The notes below the pieces were generated by a model. It ran no database searches. It had not been told where the DNA came from and saw only the letters and a list, made by a program, of their open reading frames with translations. Positions 21,734 to 31,963 of a stretch of DNA of 64,000 bases are shown here, piece by piece. Numbering within the stretch: the stretch's first letter is position 1; each line of letters begins with the position of its first letter. This stretch comes from Tranzscheliella williamsii. Its lineage: Eukaryota; Basidiomycota; Ustilaginomycetes; Ustilaginales; Ustilaginaceae. The stretch spans positions 186,001 to 250,000 of the forward strand of contig JALBYF010000010.1 of assembly GCA_023212725.1 (NCBI GenBank). Direction: 5' to 3'. The translations under genes and the position numbers were made by a program.

Positions 21734-24421
21734 TCAGCCACCAGCTTGGCGAGGTGCGCTGAGGTGCTCCCGGTCGCCATCGGTAACGTCGTCGCCATCA
21801 CCGGCATCCTCATCCTCGTCCTCGTCCTCGTCATCGTCATCGTCTTGATGAGCCTTCTCGTAGAATCCCTTGTGGCTCCAGAATAGGCCCAGTGCGCCGA
21901 TGCCGCTGAGGGCTGCAAAGACGGCTTTGAACAGCCAGACCAGTTCCGGATGTCCACGTTCCAGCGCAGCGCCAAAGACGAAAGAGGTGAGCAGAGGCAC
22001 CGAGGCGCCTACGACAGTGACCAGGATCTGGTGCGCAGCCAGCGCTTTGCTCTGGTCCTCTTCGGAGACGGCGTTGACGACGAGCGCGGTGCGGATCGAG
22101 TTGGAACCAGACGAGATCTGGAGCAAGACAACCGCCAGAACCAGCGGGATCCACGGCGTCTTCCACCAGAGCTTCTCGTCCCCAATCAGCGTAGCTTCCG
22201 CAACGGCCCCCACCATCGACGGTCGAGGCGAGGCAGACGGCGCCCTGGCTGAACTGGCCAGCAACAGAAACGCGACAAATGCGAGAGAATACGAGGCGAC
22301 CAAAATCGAAATATCCAGCTTTCCTCGCTCGATCCTTTTGATCAGCTCCGAAGGCGAGCTTGCGAAGATGGAGTGCGTTTCCCAGTTGTTGCTTCCGATG
22401 GTAAAGTGCGAGGCCACCGAGTCTCTCTTGCTTTTCAGATGCGAGTAACCGAGCGAAGCGGCAGACCTGTACGAAGGTCGGCGGCGAGCCAGCCGAGCCT
22501 GGACCGGAGGAGTCTCGGAACCTGTGGAAGGGTCGAATCCATTTCCATAACCATAGTCCTGCGCGCGGATGCTGCCATAGTTTGCCGAAGAACCACCACG
22601 CACGAATGGTGTGCGCTCGTCGGTGTTCTTGTTGTCGTTGTTGTTGTTGTTGTCGTCATAGCTGATGCGGCGTTCGCCGTGGGTGTTTCCGGCGGTTGGC
22701 TTTCCAGCTCTTCTCTTCTTTCTTGCTTCCTCCTTGAGCTGTTTGACCCGTTTCTTGCGTCGGGCGAGGCTAAATTTGGCGACATATCCTCGTGCCAGCG
22801 CGACGCCTGGCGGAAAGATGGCGGTAAGGAACAAGGCTCTGGTGCTTTGCAATATGCTGACAAGATAACCGTTCTGCAGAACATCGAATCCAAACTTTTC
22901 GCCGTTGTACAGCAAGAGCAGTGGGATCATGAACGACTGATATGTCTCCTCGAACAGGACCACGGCAGCCAGATTGAGCAGGCGATAGTCGACTCTTTTC
23001 TGCAGCTTGTGCACAGCAGTGGAAAGCTCGGCGGTCTGATGTGCCGAAGGCGGACGGTGTGGACTGTGATCGAGTGGCGCATCGATCGCATCGTCTTCTG
23101 TGGTGTGGGCATAATGACGTCTGCGCGGCCAGAAAATGCCAAGAGGGCGCAAGAAGTTGATGGCGCGTAGTCTGGATCGCCACTTGAGAAAGGAGATATC
23201 GTCAGCAGAATGGCTAGTCGACCAGGTGGCGCGCGAAGTGTCTACAGCGTCATTGCTATCGTCTCCGCCGCCTGCGCAACCGTTTCCGTTGTCAGGGTCG
23301 TCTGCGGTCGAGTCGTCTGCTGAGCTCCGTTCGACATCTTCCTGGCGCAGCCATTGGCCAACAGAGGCATTTTGAGCGCCTTGCTTGCTCTCGGGCACGA
23401 TCAATGCGATGTAAGTGATGACCAACACCATGAGAGCACAGTTTGCGTAGAACGGGGCGAAGAACTTGCCCGTCAGGCTGGCCAGCAGTCCGCCCAGGGC
23501 ACTCGAGGGAAAGGCACCGATCTGGCCAAACCCTTCGATGAAGCTCAAAGCGCTTGCCCTTTGCGTCTCGGATGTGGTATCAACGACGTAGTTCTGTATA
23601 GCGATCCGCAGAGGTGCGCCGGCCGAAGCCTCGCTAAGGACGACGGCAAAGTAAAGGAGCACCGCTCCGGCTACGGGCGGCAAGACTACAGCGAAGCGGA
23701 AGGCGAGGATGGCGCAGGCGATGATCACATGGGAGACGAGCAGGAGAGGTCTACGGCCGAACCGCCTGGAAAGGGTAGATGCTCTGGACAGCGTCATCAG
23801 GCCGAGCAGCGCTCCCACCGTGACCATAGCGGCTGAATACGTAGAGGTCGACTTTTGAACCCACGGAAGCGAACACCTTGCAGGGTTGGGAAGCTCTGGC
23901 GCGGCTGGAAGCTTCAGAATGGAAGGGGCAGCGGCCGTGGAGCCGAAAAGCAGCTTCGAGGCGGCATGCCCAAAAGCGGCCATCTTCTGCTTGATAGGCT
24001 CGTCGCGTATCGAAGGGTCGTATACCTCGCACATGATGTAGGTATACACCTTGAACATGGAGGCCAATGGCATGCCACTAGCCAAGCTGCCGATTAGGGT
24101 GATGACGGCCATATGATAGGGGCTGGGGCGGCCAGAACGAAACGCCAGAGAGACATCGCGTATCGTTTGAGCAGGCGCTGTGACTGTTGAACCGTCGTCT
24201 GTGTCATCAGCCGAGGTAGTAGTGGCGGTGGAGACACGCGATCGATGGGAGTCCATCCGACTGCCCATGGTTTGCCGCGAGACATCGGGTGAGCGTGGCT
24301 TAGGGCGCGACGGAGAGTCGGGTGATGTGGGCGCCGCTGCTGTTGAGCTGCTCTTCGACCTTGCTCTCTGTCCTGACCCTTCCTGCTGGGCTGTCGCACC
24401 GGACGATCCTGCGCCAGACAT
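21734..24421 (-). CDS. Major-facilitator-type membrane transporter, 12 predicted TM segments
   Basis: 895 residues from the ATG at 24421 (the frame extends upstream only from a TTG). About 125 residues of Ser/Arg-rich cytosolic sequence precede six hydrophobic helices, including MAVITLIGSLASGMPLASMF, YSAAMVTVGALLGLMTLSRA with SRRFGRRPLLLVSH (an MFS loop 2-3 type RxGRRP motif), and a helix pair after PPVAGAVLLYFAVVL. A ~100-residue acidic/His-rich loop separates the two halves. Six more helices follow, interrupted between TM8 and TM9 by a ~150-residue insert of basic and Asn-rich repeats. The protein ends in an Asp/Glu run. Substrate is unknown; a drug- or metal-type MFS is possible. The large central insert and the acidic tail are unusual for MFS proteins. 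Confidence 0.75.
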   Translation of the reverse strand: MSGAGSSGATAQQEGSGQRARSKSSSTAAAPTSPDSPSRPKPRSPDVSRQTMGSRMDSHRSRVSTATTTSADDTDDGSTVTAPAQTIRDVSLAFRSGRPSPYHMAVITLIGSLASGMPLASMFKVYTYIMCEVYDPSIRDEPIKQKMAAFGHAASKLLFGSTAAAPSILKLPAAPELPNPARCSLPWVQKSTSTYSAAMVTVGALLGLMTLSRASTLSRRFGRRPLLLVSHVIIACAILAFRFAVVLPPVAGAVLLYFAVVLSEASAGAPLRIAIQNYVVDTTSETQRASALSFIEGFGQIGAFPSSALGGLLASLTGKFFAPFYANCALMVLVITYIALIVPESKQGAQNASVGQWLRQEDVERSSADDSTADDPDNGNGCAGGGDDSNDAVDTSRATWSTSHSADDISFLKWRSRLRAINFLRPLGIFWPRRRHYAHTTEDDAIDAPLDHSPHRPPSAHQTAELSTAVHKLQKRVDYRLLNLAAVVLFEETYQSFMIPLLLLYNGEKFGFDVLQNGYLVSILQSTRALFLTAIFPPGVALARGYVAKFSLARRKKRVKQLKEEARKKRRAGKPTAGNTHGERRISYDDNNNNNDNKNTDERTPFVRGGSSANYGSIRAQDYGYGNGFDPSTGSETPPVQARLARRRPSYRSAASLGYSHLKSKRDSVASHFTIGSNNWETHSIFASSPSELIKRIERGKLDISILVASYSLAFVAFLLLASSARAPSASPRPSMVGAVAEATLIGDEKLWWKTPWIPLVLAVVLLQISSGSNSIRTALVVNAVSEEDQSKALAAHQILVTVVGASVPLLTSFVFGAALERGHPELVWLFKAVFAALSGIGALGLFWSHKGFYEKAHQDDDDDEDEDEDEDAGDGDDVTDGDREHLSAPRQAGG

Positions 24422-25063
24422 GGTCGGCAACGCTAGACGATCCACACGAATGCCGTCCAAGTGTCACACGATCAAGCGGGTCGCTTGGACCTGATCTGAT
24501 CCTGTCGATCGACAATCTAATGGCGAAGACAAAGCAGGCGGATGCCTTCGAACAGCGACGTCGTAGGCCCAGTGACTGTAATCAGGTGAGCCTCTACAAA
24601 GAAGCAGAAAGGGCCGGACGAGATGGTGGACTGGCGAAAAGGCTGAATCATCCAGCCTTCAAGCCTAGCCAACCACAGCGAGGTGACAGGCACAGCAAGG
24701 GAATGATTGCGAAACGACCTCGTGACAGGCGAAGCGGTCATCGAACCGGATGCGGAGTAGACAGACGTTAGATCGGAAAACCGGATGTGGAGAGACAGCT
24801 GTTAGATTATCAATTCGATGTTAAATCGCCACACCCCGTACATCCAGGTTACGATAGAAGCACTCAGCCTGCACAGACCCCGGTATGGGGAGAGCAGACC
24901 CACCATTGTGGGCCCTCTCCTCCTTCATCAACTGCTAGGCCAATCCCTCCGAACACTGCCGCTGGGACGTTGGTCATATAGACAGTGTATGCGCCAGTCG
25001 TGTAGGCTATCGTAGCGCTACACACTTCCTTGAATCTTCCGCTCATGCCTTGGCCCAGACAAG
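24422..25063. promoter_or_regulatory. Divergent promoter region, MFS transporter / TRS130
   Basis: 642 bp between divergent start codons. It includes a diverged ~30-bp direct repeat (24744-24807) with GTTAGAT at the end of each copy. No gene is called. Confidence 0.5.
24744..24807. repeat. Diverged direct repeat, 35-bp period
   Basis: Copy 1 (24744-24773) and copy 2 (24779-24807) share AACCGGATGYGGAG, then AGACAG, then GTTAGAT, with a few substitutions and one indel. It lies 260-320 bp upstream of the TRS130 ATG. Confidence 0.6.
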
Positions 25064-28000
25064 ATGCCTGACAAGGAACCTCGCGAGGCAGAAAGGATCA
25101 CCGTCACGTATTCCGCATCGCCGGCTGTCCTGTCGTCCCCGCTCACAGCGCACTTTGTCAACCTGCTACAAGAGCAGCTACCATTACGCAACCTTCACTG
25201 GCGCCCAAGCCAAGCTACTCTCGATGCTGTGGCTGCCCGCGCGGCTCAGCAGGGCAAAGCGGTTGCCGCGCCGTCCTCGGTAGTGCCAGGTTCCACCATC
25301 AGGACGATTCAGCTGCTCGACGTCTCGTTAAAGCCTCTCATCGATGAAATCAAGCGATGGCGCGGAGATCCCGGCTACTTCGACCCGCCAGGCGATGCTG
25401 GCTTACTGGATCGTCCTTTTGTTCACCTGTATCTGGTAGTGTGTGAAGATAGCGAGCACTATCGGACCACTGTCCGCAACGAGATCCGGTCCTGGATCAG
25501 CAGTCTCTCTCACTTCCATTCCAAGCAGGCCGGCGCTCCGCAGCAGCCAAGCGTAGGCACTCCTACGCCCGCGTCCAGTTCCCGCCACTCGCTCGGTTTC
25601 GGCAGCTTCAGATCCGCAACCCCTCCGGTCAGGTCTGATACACCCCCCACAGCTACCAGCTCTGGTCCACAGACGCCGACGAGCGCCTCAACCTCGAAGG
25701 CAACCAGCACCAGTGCAGCTAGCGATCATACCGATCCCGAGTATCTCATCGTCTTGATCAACCCTCCGGAGGGCTCAGGCGTCAGCGGTCTTGTGCCTAC
25801 CGGTACTCCGACGTCGGAAGGCAAAAGCGGCATGGGTCGGTTCATCAACAAGTCGAAGAGCAACGTCTTGGAAAAGGCGAGAGCGGACTTCAGTACCTCT
25901 AAGAAGGAACATGTTGTCCAACTTAGCCGACTCCCTCCGGTTCCGACCACCGCCGCCGGCCGGTCTAGGCTTCATTCCATGGACCCCACCATTTGGGCCG
26001 AGCTGTTAACGAAGATGAAGGAAGCTGCCTCGTCGACCTTTACTACCACCATCGAGGCACAGGAAGAGGAGATCATGCGAAGTGGTGTCACCCGAGGCCA
26101 GCAGGGTTGGGACTTCTGCGACTACTTTCTGGCAAAAGACTCTCTAGCACGTACCCTCGAGGGGGTCGGCCTGAAGGACGACGCTGTAGGGCAGTACGAG
26201 GACCTCGAGATCGTGTTTGCCCAAGCTATGCAAACCGGTGCCGTGGCCTTTGCGCCCATTGGCGGGGACGGCCCGTCGGATGACTCGTTGCCCTTGCTGG
26301 ATGTGACCAAGAAAGCCTACCCAGACCTGATCCGACGCAAGGAGATCTCGCTCTTCGACTTCAGATGCTACTTGTTTGCTCGCAAATCGGCGCTTTTGGG
26401 TAAGATGGGTCGAGTCGCCGCTGTGATGCGCGAGGCTCCGCTTTTCATTGGCGCTGTGGGGCGCATGCTGAAGCGGAACAAGCGCTTGAGCGAAGAGTGG
26501 GTCGAGTCCTGGACCTTTTCGGCCTCTCTGGATGTGGTCGAACAGTGCCAGGCATGGCTTATCCAACGGAGTGATCTTCGATCCAGTGCCACCGATGACC
26601 AGCTGAGCCCAGCGTTTCACTCCAACAAGTCTGAGCTGCTGGATTTGGCAAGACGCCAGTTGGACCGCATTGGTATCCAAGCCGGACACCTGCCACCCTC
26701 GGAGCCATTCGACTGCCCTGTACCCAACGCTGCAGCCTCGGCCTCTCCAACCGATAGCAGGCCTTCAGTCCACCGCGACAGGGAACTGCCTTCCCTCCCC
26801 GTTGACGGGGAGCCAAACGCCGAAGCGCCAGGGCAAAGCGCACAGATGCAAGTAGACCCACCACGAAAACCCTCGCGGCCAGAGCTGGTTCAAGCCATCC
26901 AGTCGAGGGAACACTTTGACTCGCACTACCTGGCGCTGTGTGAGCGGATTCTTTCCGGATGGAACGCATCGTCGCGCCACCGCAACGCATTACAGACCCG
27001 CACTGTGGTAGCAGCGCTCCGATTTTTGCGCGAGCAGTACGAGCTTGTCTATCCAGCCTTGGCTTCGATCACGGAAGCATACGCCGAGCAACATTTTGGT
27101 GCGCTCGAGAGCCATGCGTTGGCCATGCAGCTGGTGTGCCACGCTCGACTAGGCAAGCCAAAGGACCCTACCTGGCTGACAAGCGTCGTCGCTGCACTCA
27201 AGGCCGCTGTTCGCATACAAGCTCCGAGCAAGGTCGACCCGGAGCTGAGTCGGTGGCAGGATGCCCAGCATTTGCTCCAAGAGATACGCTCGGCGTCGGC
27301 TGCGTTCGACAAAGAGGTGCCCGTCTCGGGCTTCCGGGGCTTCTCCATTGTGGTCGCTGAGCGACGCGCCAAACTTATGCAAACCGAAGACGGCAGCCTC
27401 CTGTCCGTTACCGTATTGTCGTCCCTGTCCTTCCCACAGCCGGTGGAAGACGTGCGGGTATGCCTTGCCTCGACCAACGGCGCAACTCTCTGGTTCACCT
27501 CTTCACGAGTGACGCTGGCGCCTGGCGTGACGCAGCTGGACCTCTTTTGCCCAAATCCAGCCTCTGGCATGTACTCGGTCGACGTCACGCAGATCCGTAT
27601 CTCGAAGCTCATTTTCCAATACGCACATACCGGCGTCGGCAGCGGAAAGGGCCCTACCATCATTCAATTGCCCAAGGACGGCGCCTCCTTGGATGTAGAG
27701 ACGAGGTTACCGCGACAGATAGATCTGGACGAGCCTCGGCTCGCCGAACTCGCCCTCTTTTCCGGGCGCAACAGCATAGAACTCGCCGAGATCAGTGTGC
27801 AGACAGCGGATGGCGTGCTGGCCGTTATGCCGGCTGCGGCAAGCATCGTCTCGCCAGGTAGCGCGGTCCTGGTGCCAGCTGGCGATCCTGCATCGGTTGT
27901 CTCTGTCCGGAACCTGGAAGCCAATACGACGACGACGGTCAGGGTGCCGCTGGTCATGGTCCCCGAGACCAACCTTCTGGACGCAATCGTCACTATTTCG

Positions 28001-29320
28001 TACATCACCTCGTCGGATCCGAGCTGTTCTCGATGTCCCACGGGACGGAGAAGAGTGCTAAGGAAGCATGCTGCGATACAGACCGCCCTGCCGCTGGGTA
28101 TCAACGTGCAAGACTTCTTCCGGACCTCCTGCCTACTGTCTAAATTTACCATCTCAGCGGGAGGCGGCGGTAGTATCCGGCTGCGTCCCGCCACCCTGCG
28201 CGTCAGCGACGAGGCGCAAGACGGATCGGCATCGAAAGCATGCGACGTGCAGTCCTGCTCGTCTTCCCGGGAGGCCATTGTCACTCCGCGTCAGCCCGCC
28301 ACCTATCTCTTCCGCATTTCCCCGCCTGCGTCTGGCGAGGGCTCGTCGGCGCTTCCTAGCTTGCGGCTTGCTGTCGGGTACCGAACGCTCAAGGAGGACG
28401 CCACTGCGCTTGTTCTGGCCGCCCTGGAGAGGCTGGTTGCAGCGCGGAGCTTGGTGGCGCTGGCGCGCGGCTCGCCGTGCCAAAAGCTGATGGAAGCTGC
28501 GCTGACCGAGTACGTGCATGAGCGGCTGGATCTGCCCGCGTACTCGATCGCGGGCGAGGTGCGGACCGGCGCGTTCGATGCCGCGTGGTGGCAGCGGGAG
28601 CTGGGCTTGTGGGGCCACGACGTTGGGTCGGCAGAGGCGGTCGGTGCGCTGGTCGAGGAGGTGCTGGAGGGGGTGAATGCGGGGGAGGGGTCCGCGCCGC
28701 GCGGGGAGGCAGCGGGGGAGTGGCGACGGCTGGCGATTCCCGTGGCCATCCCGGCGGTGGATGTGGTGAATGCGGTTACGCTGCAGGTGGTTCTGCCAGG
28801 GTTGGGGGAGCCGGGGCTGTATCCGGGCTACCAGGCGTCGCTGGTGGCGGGCGCGCCGGTGACGCTTTCGATCTCGATCCGCACCTCCGGTGTCTGGTCG
28901 GAGCGCGCGCGCACACGCACTCCCCCGCTCGACACCGGCACCCTCGGCGAGATGGTGTACGACGTGGTGCCCGACTTTGAAACATGGCTGGTGAGCGGCC
29001 GCCGCCGCGGCACATTCGCTCCCGTCCCCGCGCCGTTCCAGCTCGACGTCACCCTCGTGCCCCTACGCACCGGCTCGCTCCCCCTCCCCACCGTCCTCGT
29101 CCGCCCGCTCGCCGCGGTCGCCCCAATCCACTCCCACACCCCCCCCTCCTGCGAAACGTACACCACCAACATCGCACAACGCGTCGAAGTCATCCCCGCT
29201 CCCACCACCCGCGCCTTCGTCGTCCCCCACTCCCCGCACCCTCCGCCCACATCCCCGCCCCACCACGCCCACAGCCAGAATTGGCATCCACACGCCCAAT
29301 CGCCCGCCTCGGCCTGGTAG
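25064..29320 (+). CDS. TRS130: TRAPPII complex subunit Trs130/TRAPPC10
   Basis: 1418 residues, intronless. Trs130 is a large TRAPPII-specific subunit needed for Rab (Ypt31/32-type) activation at the late Golgi. The N-terminus (VTYSASPAVLSSPLTAHFV, LPLRNLHWRPSQ) and the region DPTIWAELLTKMKEA with YEDLEIVFAQ and FDFRCYLFARKSALL are characteristic of the TRAPPC10 N-terminal helical region. The later beta-rich half (HAAIQTALPLGINVQDFF, then VNAVTLQVVLPGLGEPGLYPG) fits the C-terminal domain. Ser/Thr-rich inserts near residues 160-230 are not in yeast. The final ~240 codons shift from G-ending to C-ending codons, and the extreme C-terminus is His/Pro-rich. It converges on DNA ligase I, with 165 bp between stop codons. 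Confidence 0.9.
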   Translation: MPDKEPREAERITVTYSASPAVLSSPLTAHFVNLLQEQLPLRNLHWRPSQATLDAVAARAAQQGKAVAAPSSVVPGSTIRTIQLLDVSLKPLIDEIKRWRGDPGYFDPPGDAGLLDRPFVHLYLVVCEDSEHYRTTVRNEIRSWISSLSHFHSKQAGAPQQPSVGTPTPASSSRHSLGFGSFRSATPPVRSDTPPTATSSGPQTPTSASTSKATSTSAASDHTDPEYLIVLINPPEGSGVSGLVPTGTPTSEGKSGMGRFINKSKSNVLEKARADFSTSKKEHVVQLSRLPPVPTTAAGRSRLHSMDPTIWAELLTKMKEAASSTFTTTIEAQEEEIMRSGVTRGQQGWDFCDYFLAKDSLARTLEGVGLKDDAVGQYEDLEIVFAQAMQTGAVAFAPIGGDGPSDDSLPLLDVTKKAYPDLIRRKEISLFDFRCYLFARKSALLGKMGRVAAVMREAPLFIGAVGRMLKRNKRLSEEWVESWTFSASLDVVEQCQAWLIQRSDLRSSATDDQLSPAFHSNKSELLDLARRQLDRIGIQAGHLPPSEPFDCPVPNAAASASPTDSRPSVHRDRELPSLPVDGEPNAEAPGQSAQMQVDPPRKPSRPELVQAIQSREHFDSHYLALCERILSGWNASSRHRNALQTRTVVAALRFLREQYELVYPALASITEAYAEQHFGALESHALAMQLVCHARLGKPKDPTWLTSVVAALKAAVRIQAPSKVDPELSRWQDAQHLLQEIRSASAAFDKEVPVSGFRGFSIVVAERRAKLMQTEDGSLLSVTVLSSLSFPQPVEDVRVCLASTNGATLWFTSSRVTLAPGVTQLDLFCPNPASGMYSVDVTQIRISKLIFQYAHTGVGSGKGPTIIQLPKDGASLDVETRLPRQIDLDEPRLAELALFSGRNSIELAEISVQTADGVLAVMPAAASIVSPGSAVLVPAGDPASVVSVRNLEANTTTTVRVPLVMVPETNLLDAIVTISYITSSDPSCSRCPTGRRRVLRKHAAIQTALPLGINVQDFFRTSCLLSKFTISAGGGGSIRLRPATLRVSDEAQDGSASKACDVQSCSSSREAIVTPRQPATYLFRISPPASGEGSSALPSLRLAVGYRTLKEDATALVLAALERLVAARSLVALARGSPCQKLMEAALTEYVHERLDLPAYSIAGEVRTGAFDAAWWQRELGLWGHDVGSAEAVGALVEEVLEGVNAGEGSAPRGEAAGEWRRLAIPVAIPAVDVVNAVTLQVVLPGLGEPGLYPGYQASLVAGAPVTLSISIRTSGVWSERARTRTPPLDTGTLGEMVYDVVPDFETWLVSGRRRGTFAPVPAPFQLDVTLVPLRTGSLPLPTVLVRPLAAVAPIHSHTPPSCETYTTNIAQRVEVIPAPTTRAFVVPHSPHPPPTSPPHHAHSQNWHPHAQSPASAW

Positions 29321-29485
29321 CCTTCCCCTTCCGCCCCGTAGCTCACAGACTGCACACGGCCGGCTCGGCACTGCCAAATCCTGCTCGTTTCCATGCTGAG
29401 CGTAGGTACCGTGTATGTGAAGGTCGGGAGGTGAGCAGGCAGGGTGAGGCGGGTAGGGGAGGGGAGGGTATGGGTGTGCGAGGGT

Positions 29486-31963
29486 CTACCAGAAGCCGTC
29501 GTCGTCGTCGCCGCCCTTTTTGTTGGTGCTGCTGTTGACGGCCTGGGCGCGGTACATGGCTTGGATCTGTTGGGGGCTGGTGCTTTCCTCGGGGGTCTTG
29601 TCGTCGCGGAGGCGGATGAAGCGGGGGAAGCGGAGGCTGATGCCGCGCTGGTCGACGAGGCCCTTGGCGGCAGTGTAGACGGGGCTGAGACTGAGGTCGG
29701 CGGTGAGAACTTCCCAGACGACGCGGGCTTCAAAGTAGACGTCGGGCTTGGCGTCGCCGACGTCGTAGTAGCCCTTGCGGCCGCTGATCTCGAGCTCTTT
29801 GAGCGTTTTGTAGTGCGCCTCCAGATCGGCCTCGCTGAAGCCCGTCCCGATCTTGCAGATGCTCTGGTAGGTCTCCGAGTCGGCGTCGTAGCATGCCAGC
29901 AGAAACGCGCCGTAGACGTTGGTCCGCTTGCCCTTGCCAAAATACCCGCCAATCACGACCAGGTCCAGCGAGTCGCCGGTCCCCGCCAGATAGTCCTTCT
30001 TCAGCTTGAGCCAGTTCATCGAGCGCCGCGACGGTTCGTAGGTCGAGTCGGGCCCCGAGAGCATCTTGACCATCAGCCCCTCGCAGCCCTCCTTGACACT
30101 CTTGTCCAGGAACGTCGAGATCTCCTCGACCGAGGTGCAGTCCTCCGACTTGGCGTAGTCGAACTCGTCCTCCACAGGTTGGAAGTGTTGTACCAGGAGC
30201 TTGCGCCTCTCGTCGAGAGGCAGGGAGAGCAGCGGCTCGCCGTTCAGATAGAGCAGGTCGAATGCAAACAGCTTGACCTTGATCTTGATGTTTTCCGCCT
30301 TGACGTCCTTGCGCTTCCGGCGCGAGAGCTCCTGGAAGGGGAGCAGCTTGGCGGGCTCCTCGACGCCCGTCTCGGCGTTCGGCTCGGCCTTCTTCCAGGC
30401 GGCGGCCTCGGCGTCGAGGACAAAGGACTTGACCGAGGGCTTGATGCAGCGCGGGATTTGCTCGACCAGGTCGGGGTACTTGACGCTCATGTTTTCCGAG
30501 TTGCGCGAGAAGACGGCGAGGCTGCCATCGGCGAGCAGATGCACCTGGGCGCGCTCGCCGTCGTACTTGTACTCGCACGTGAACGGCTTTCCCTCGAAGC
30601 GGTCCAGCACCTCGGTGATGGCTTTGGTCGGCTTGGCCAGCATAGGCTTCAGCGGCACGCCCGGTGTCAGCTTGCATTCGCTACGCAGCGCCTCGACACC
30701 GCCCTTGAGCAGTGCGGGGACAACCAGATCGTACGACGGCAGCTCCGAGTAGACGGCCTTGACGACGTCGGTCCCCTCCTCGAGCTTCTTGGCGAGCATC
30801 TCCTGCGGCAGCTTCTGCACATCCTTGCCCAGGCGGTAGATCACCACGGCGCGTGCCAGCGCCACAAGGACGGACCGCTCCGCCAGGCCAATGCGGAGCT
30901 TGCCCTCGAGACTGCGGATCAAGAACTTGGGCTCTTCGCCCTGACATGAGGCGAGGAGCTTCTTGATCATGCCGATCTTCTTGTCTTGCGACTTGTTGCC
31001 GCTGACGACGGCGATCTCCTTGAGCTGCTTAAAGACCTGCGGTACTTTGAGGCTGGAGACCCTGAACATGGTCGGCTGGTTCTTTTTCGAGTTGAGCGCC
31101 ACCAGGCCGAGATCGCCCTGCGCTTCGAGGTCCTTTTTGATCCGGCTCACCTCGCGGCCGGTGGACTGGGCGATGGCCTTGATCAGCAGGGACTCGCCGA
31201 TGCCGAGTTCGAGGCCCTCGTAGTCGGGACAGAGCCTGTTGATGCACAGGTAGACCACCTGGAGCAGATTGTCAGCAGAGCGCCTGATGACGCGGATGAG
31301 GAATTGGGTGAGGATCTCGGTGATCTCCAGACGCTTGGTTGTCGCCTGAATCTCGGCAAAGGTGGCGGCGAGGGCAGCATACGGCACGGGCTCGCCTTCT
31401 TTCCAGCTGACTTTGCCCTCGTCGAGCTGCGACGGCTTTTGAAAGATGGCCGCTAGCTTCTGCGCCCCCTTCTGCTCCTCCTCGCGCACCTGCTTTTCTT
31501 CCTCAAGCTCTTCGGCCTCGTCGTCTGCCTCGTCCTCTACCTCTGTCTCGTCTTCCGAGCCTTGCTCGTCCGCCGCCTTGTCGGCTGCCGCTGCCGTCTC
31601 CGTCCTGGCCGTCGCCGGGGCAGCTGCTTTGGCCGGCTTTGCAAAGATCGCAGCTACCTTGGCTGTGCTGCTGCCTTGCTGAGCGTTGACCGGCACGGTC
31701 GAGCTGGCAGGCTTGGCTTGTGATGCGAGTATCTCTGTTGAAGGGACGCGTTGGCCGTCTTGATCATCATCATCATCATCGGACTCGACAATGCGACGCT
31801 TCTTGCGCTGCGGTGGCGGCTCGTCAGGGCGGGTTTTCGTAGTGCTCGCATGCTTGTGGTTAGCAGGATCGGTGTGGTCGATGCTGGAGGTGTGTGGTGG
31901 CGCGGCGGCTTGGTGGGCCTCGGCCCCGCCGAAGAACTTGCCCAGCTTCTGTTGCGCCGGCAT
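29486..31963 (-). CDS. CDC9: DNA ligase I (ATP-dependent)
   Basis: 825 residues from the ATG at 31963. The protein opens MPAQQKLGKFFGG, a PCNA-interacting PIP box (Q4-x-x-L7-x-x-F10-F11), then a basic NLS-like PPPQRKKRR and an acidic run. The DNA-binding domain follows. The catalytic lysine is in CEYKYDGERAQVH (motif I, KYDG), with further nucleotidyltransferase motifs FSRNSENMS, SFVLDAEAAAW, EGLMVKML and NWLKLKKDY. The C-terminal OB fold ends in the basic RFPRFIRLRDDK. It seals Okazaki fragments and repair nicks. The same frame is open 31 codons further upstream without an ATG, giving an Arg/Lys-rich leader that may direct a mitochondrial isoform (see findings). The last ~100 codons are strongly C-ending. 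Confidence 0.96.
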   Translation of the reverse strand: MPAQQKLGKFFGGAEAHQAAAPPHTSSIDHTDPANHKHASTTKTRPDEPPPQRKKRRIVESDDDDDDQDGQRVPSTEILASQAKPASSTVPVNAQQGSSTAKVAAIFAKPAKAAAPATARTETAAAADKAADEQGSEDETEVEDEADDEAEELEEEKQVREEEQKGAQKLAAIFQKPSQLDEGKVSWKEGEPVPYAALAATFAEIQATTKRLEITEILTQFLIRVIRRSADNLLQVVYLCINRLCPDYEGLELGIGESLLIKAIAQSTGREVSRIKKDLEAQGDLGLVALNSKKNQPTMFRVSSLKVPQVFKQLKEIAVVSGNKSQDKKIGMIKKLLASCQGEEPKFLIRSLEGKLRIGLAERSVLVALARAVVIYRLGKDVQKLPQEMLAKKLEEGTDVVKAVYSELPSYDLVVPALLKGGVEALRSECKLTPGVPLKPMLAKPTKAITEVLDRFEGKPFTCEYKYDGERAQVHLLADGSLAVFSRNSENMSVKYPDLVEQIPRCIKPSVKSFVLDAEAAAWKKAEPNAETGVEEPAKLLPFQELSRRKRKDVKAENIKIKVKLFAFDLLYLNGEPLLSLPLDERRKLLVQHFQPVEDEFDYAKSEDCTSVEEISTFLDKSVKEGCEGLMVKMLSGPDSTYEPSRRSMNWLKLKKDYLAGTGDSLDLVVIGGYFGKGKRTNVYGAFLLACYDADSETYQSICKIGTGFSEADLEAHYKTLKELEISGRKGYYDVGDAKPDVYFEARVVWEVLTADLSLSPVYTAAKGLVDQRGISLRFPRFIRLRDDKTPEESTSPQQIQAMYRAQAVNSSTNKKGGDDDDGFW

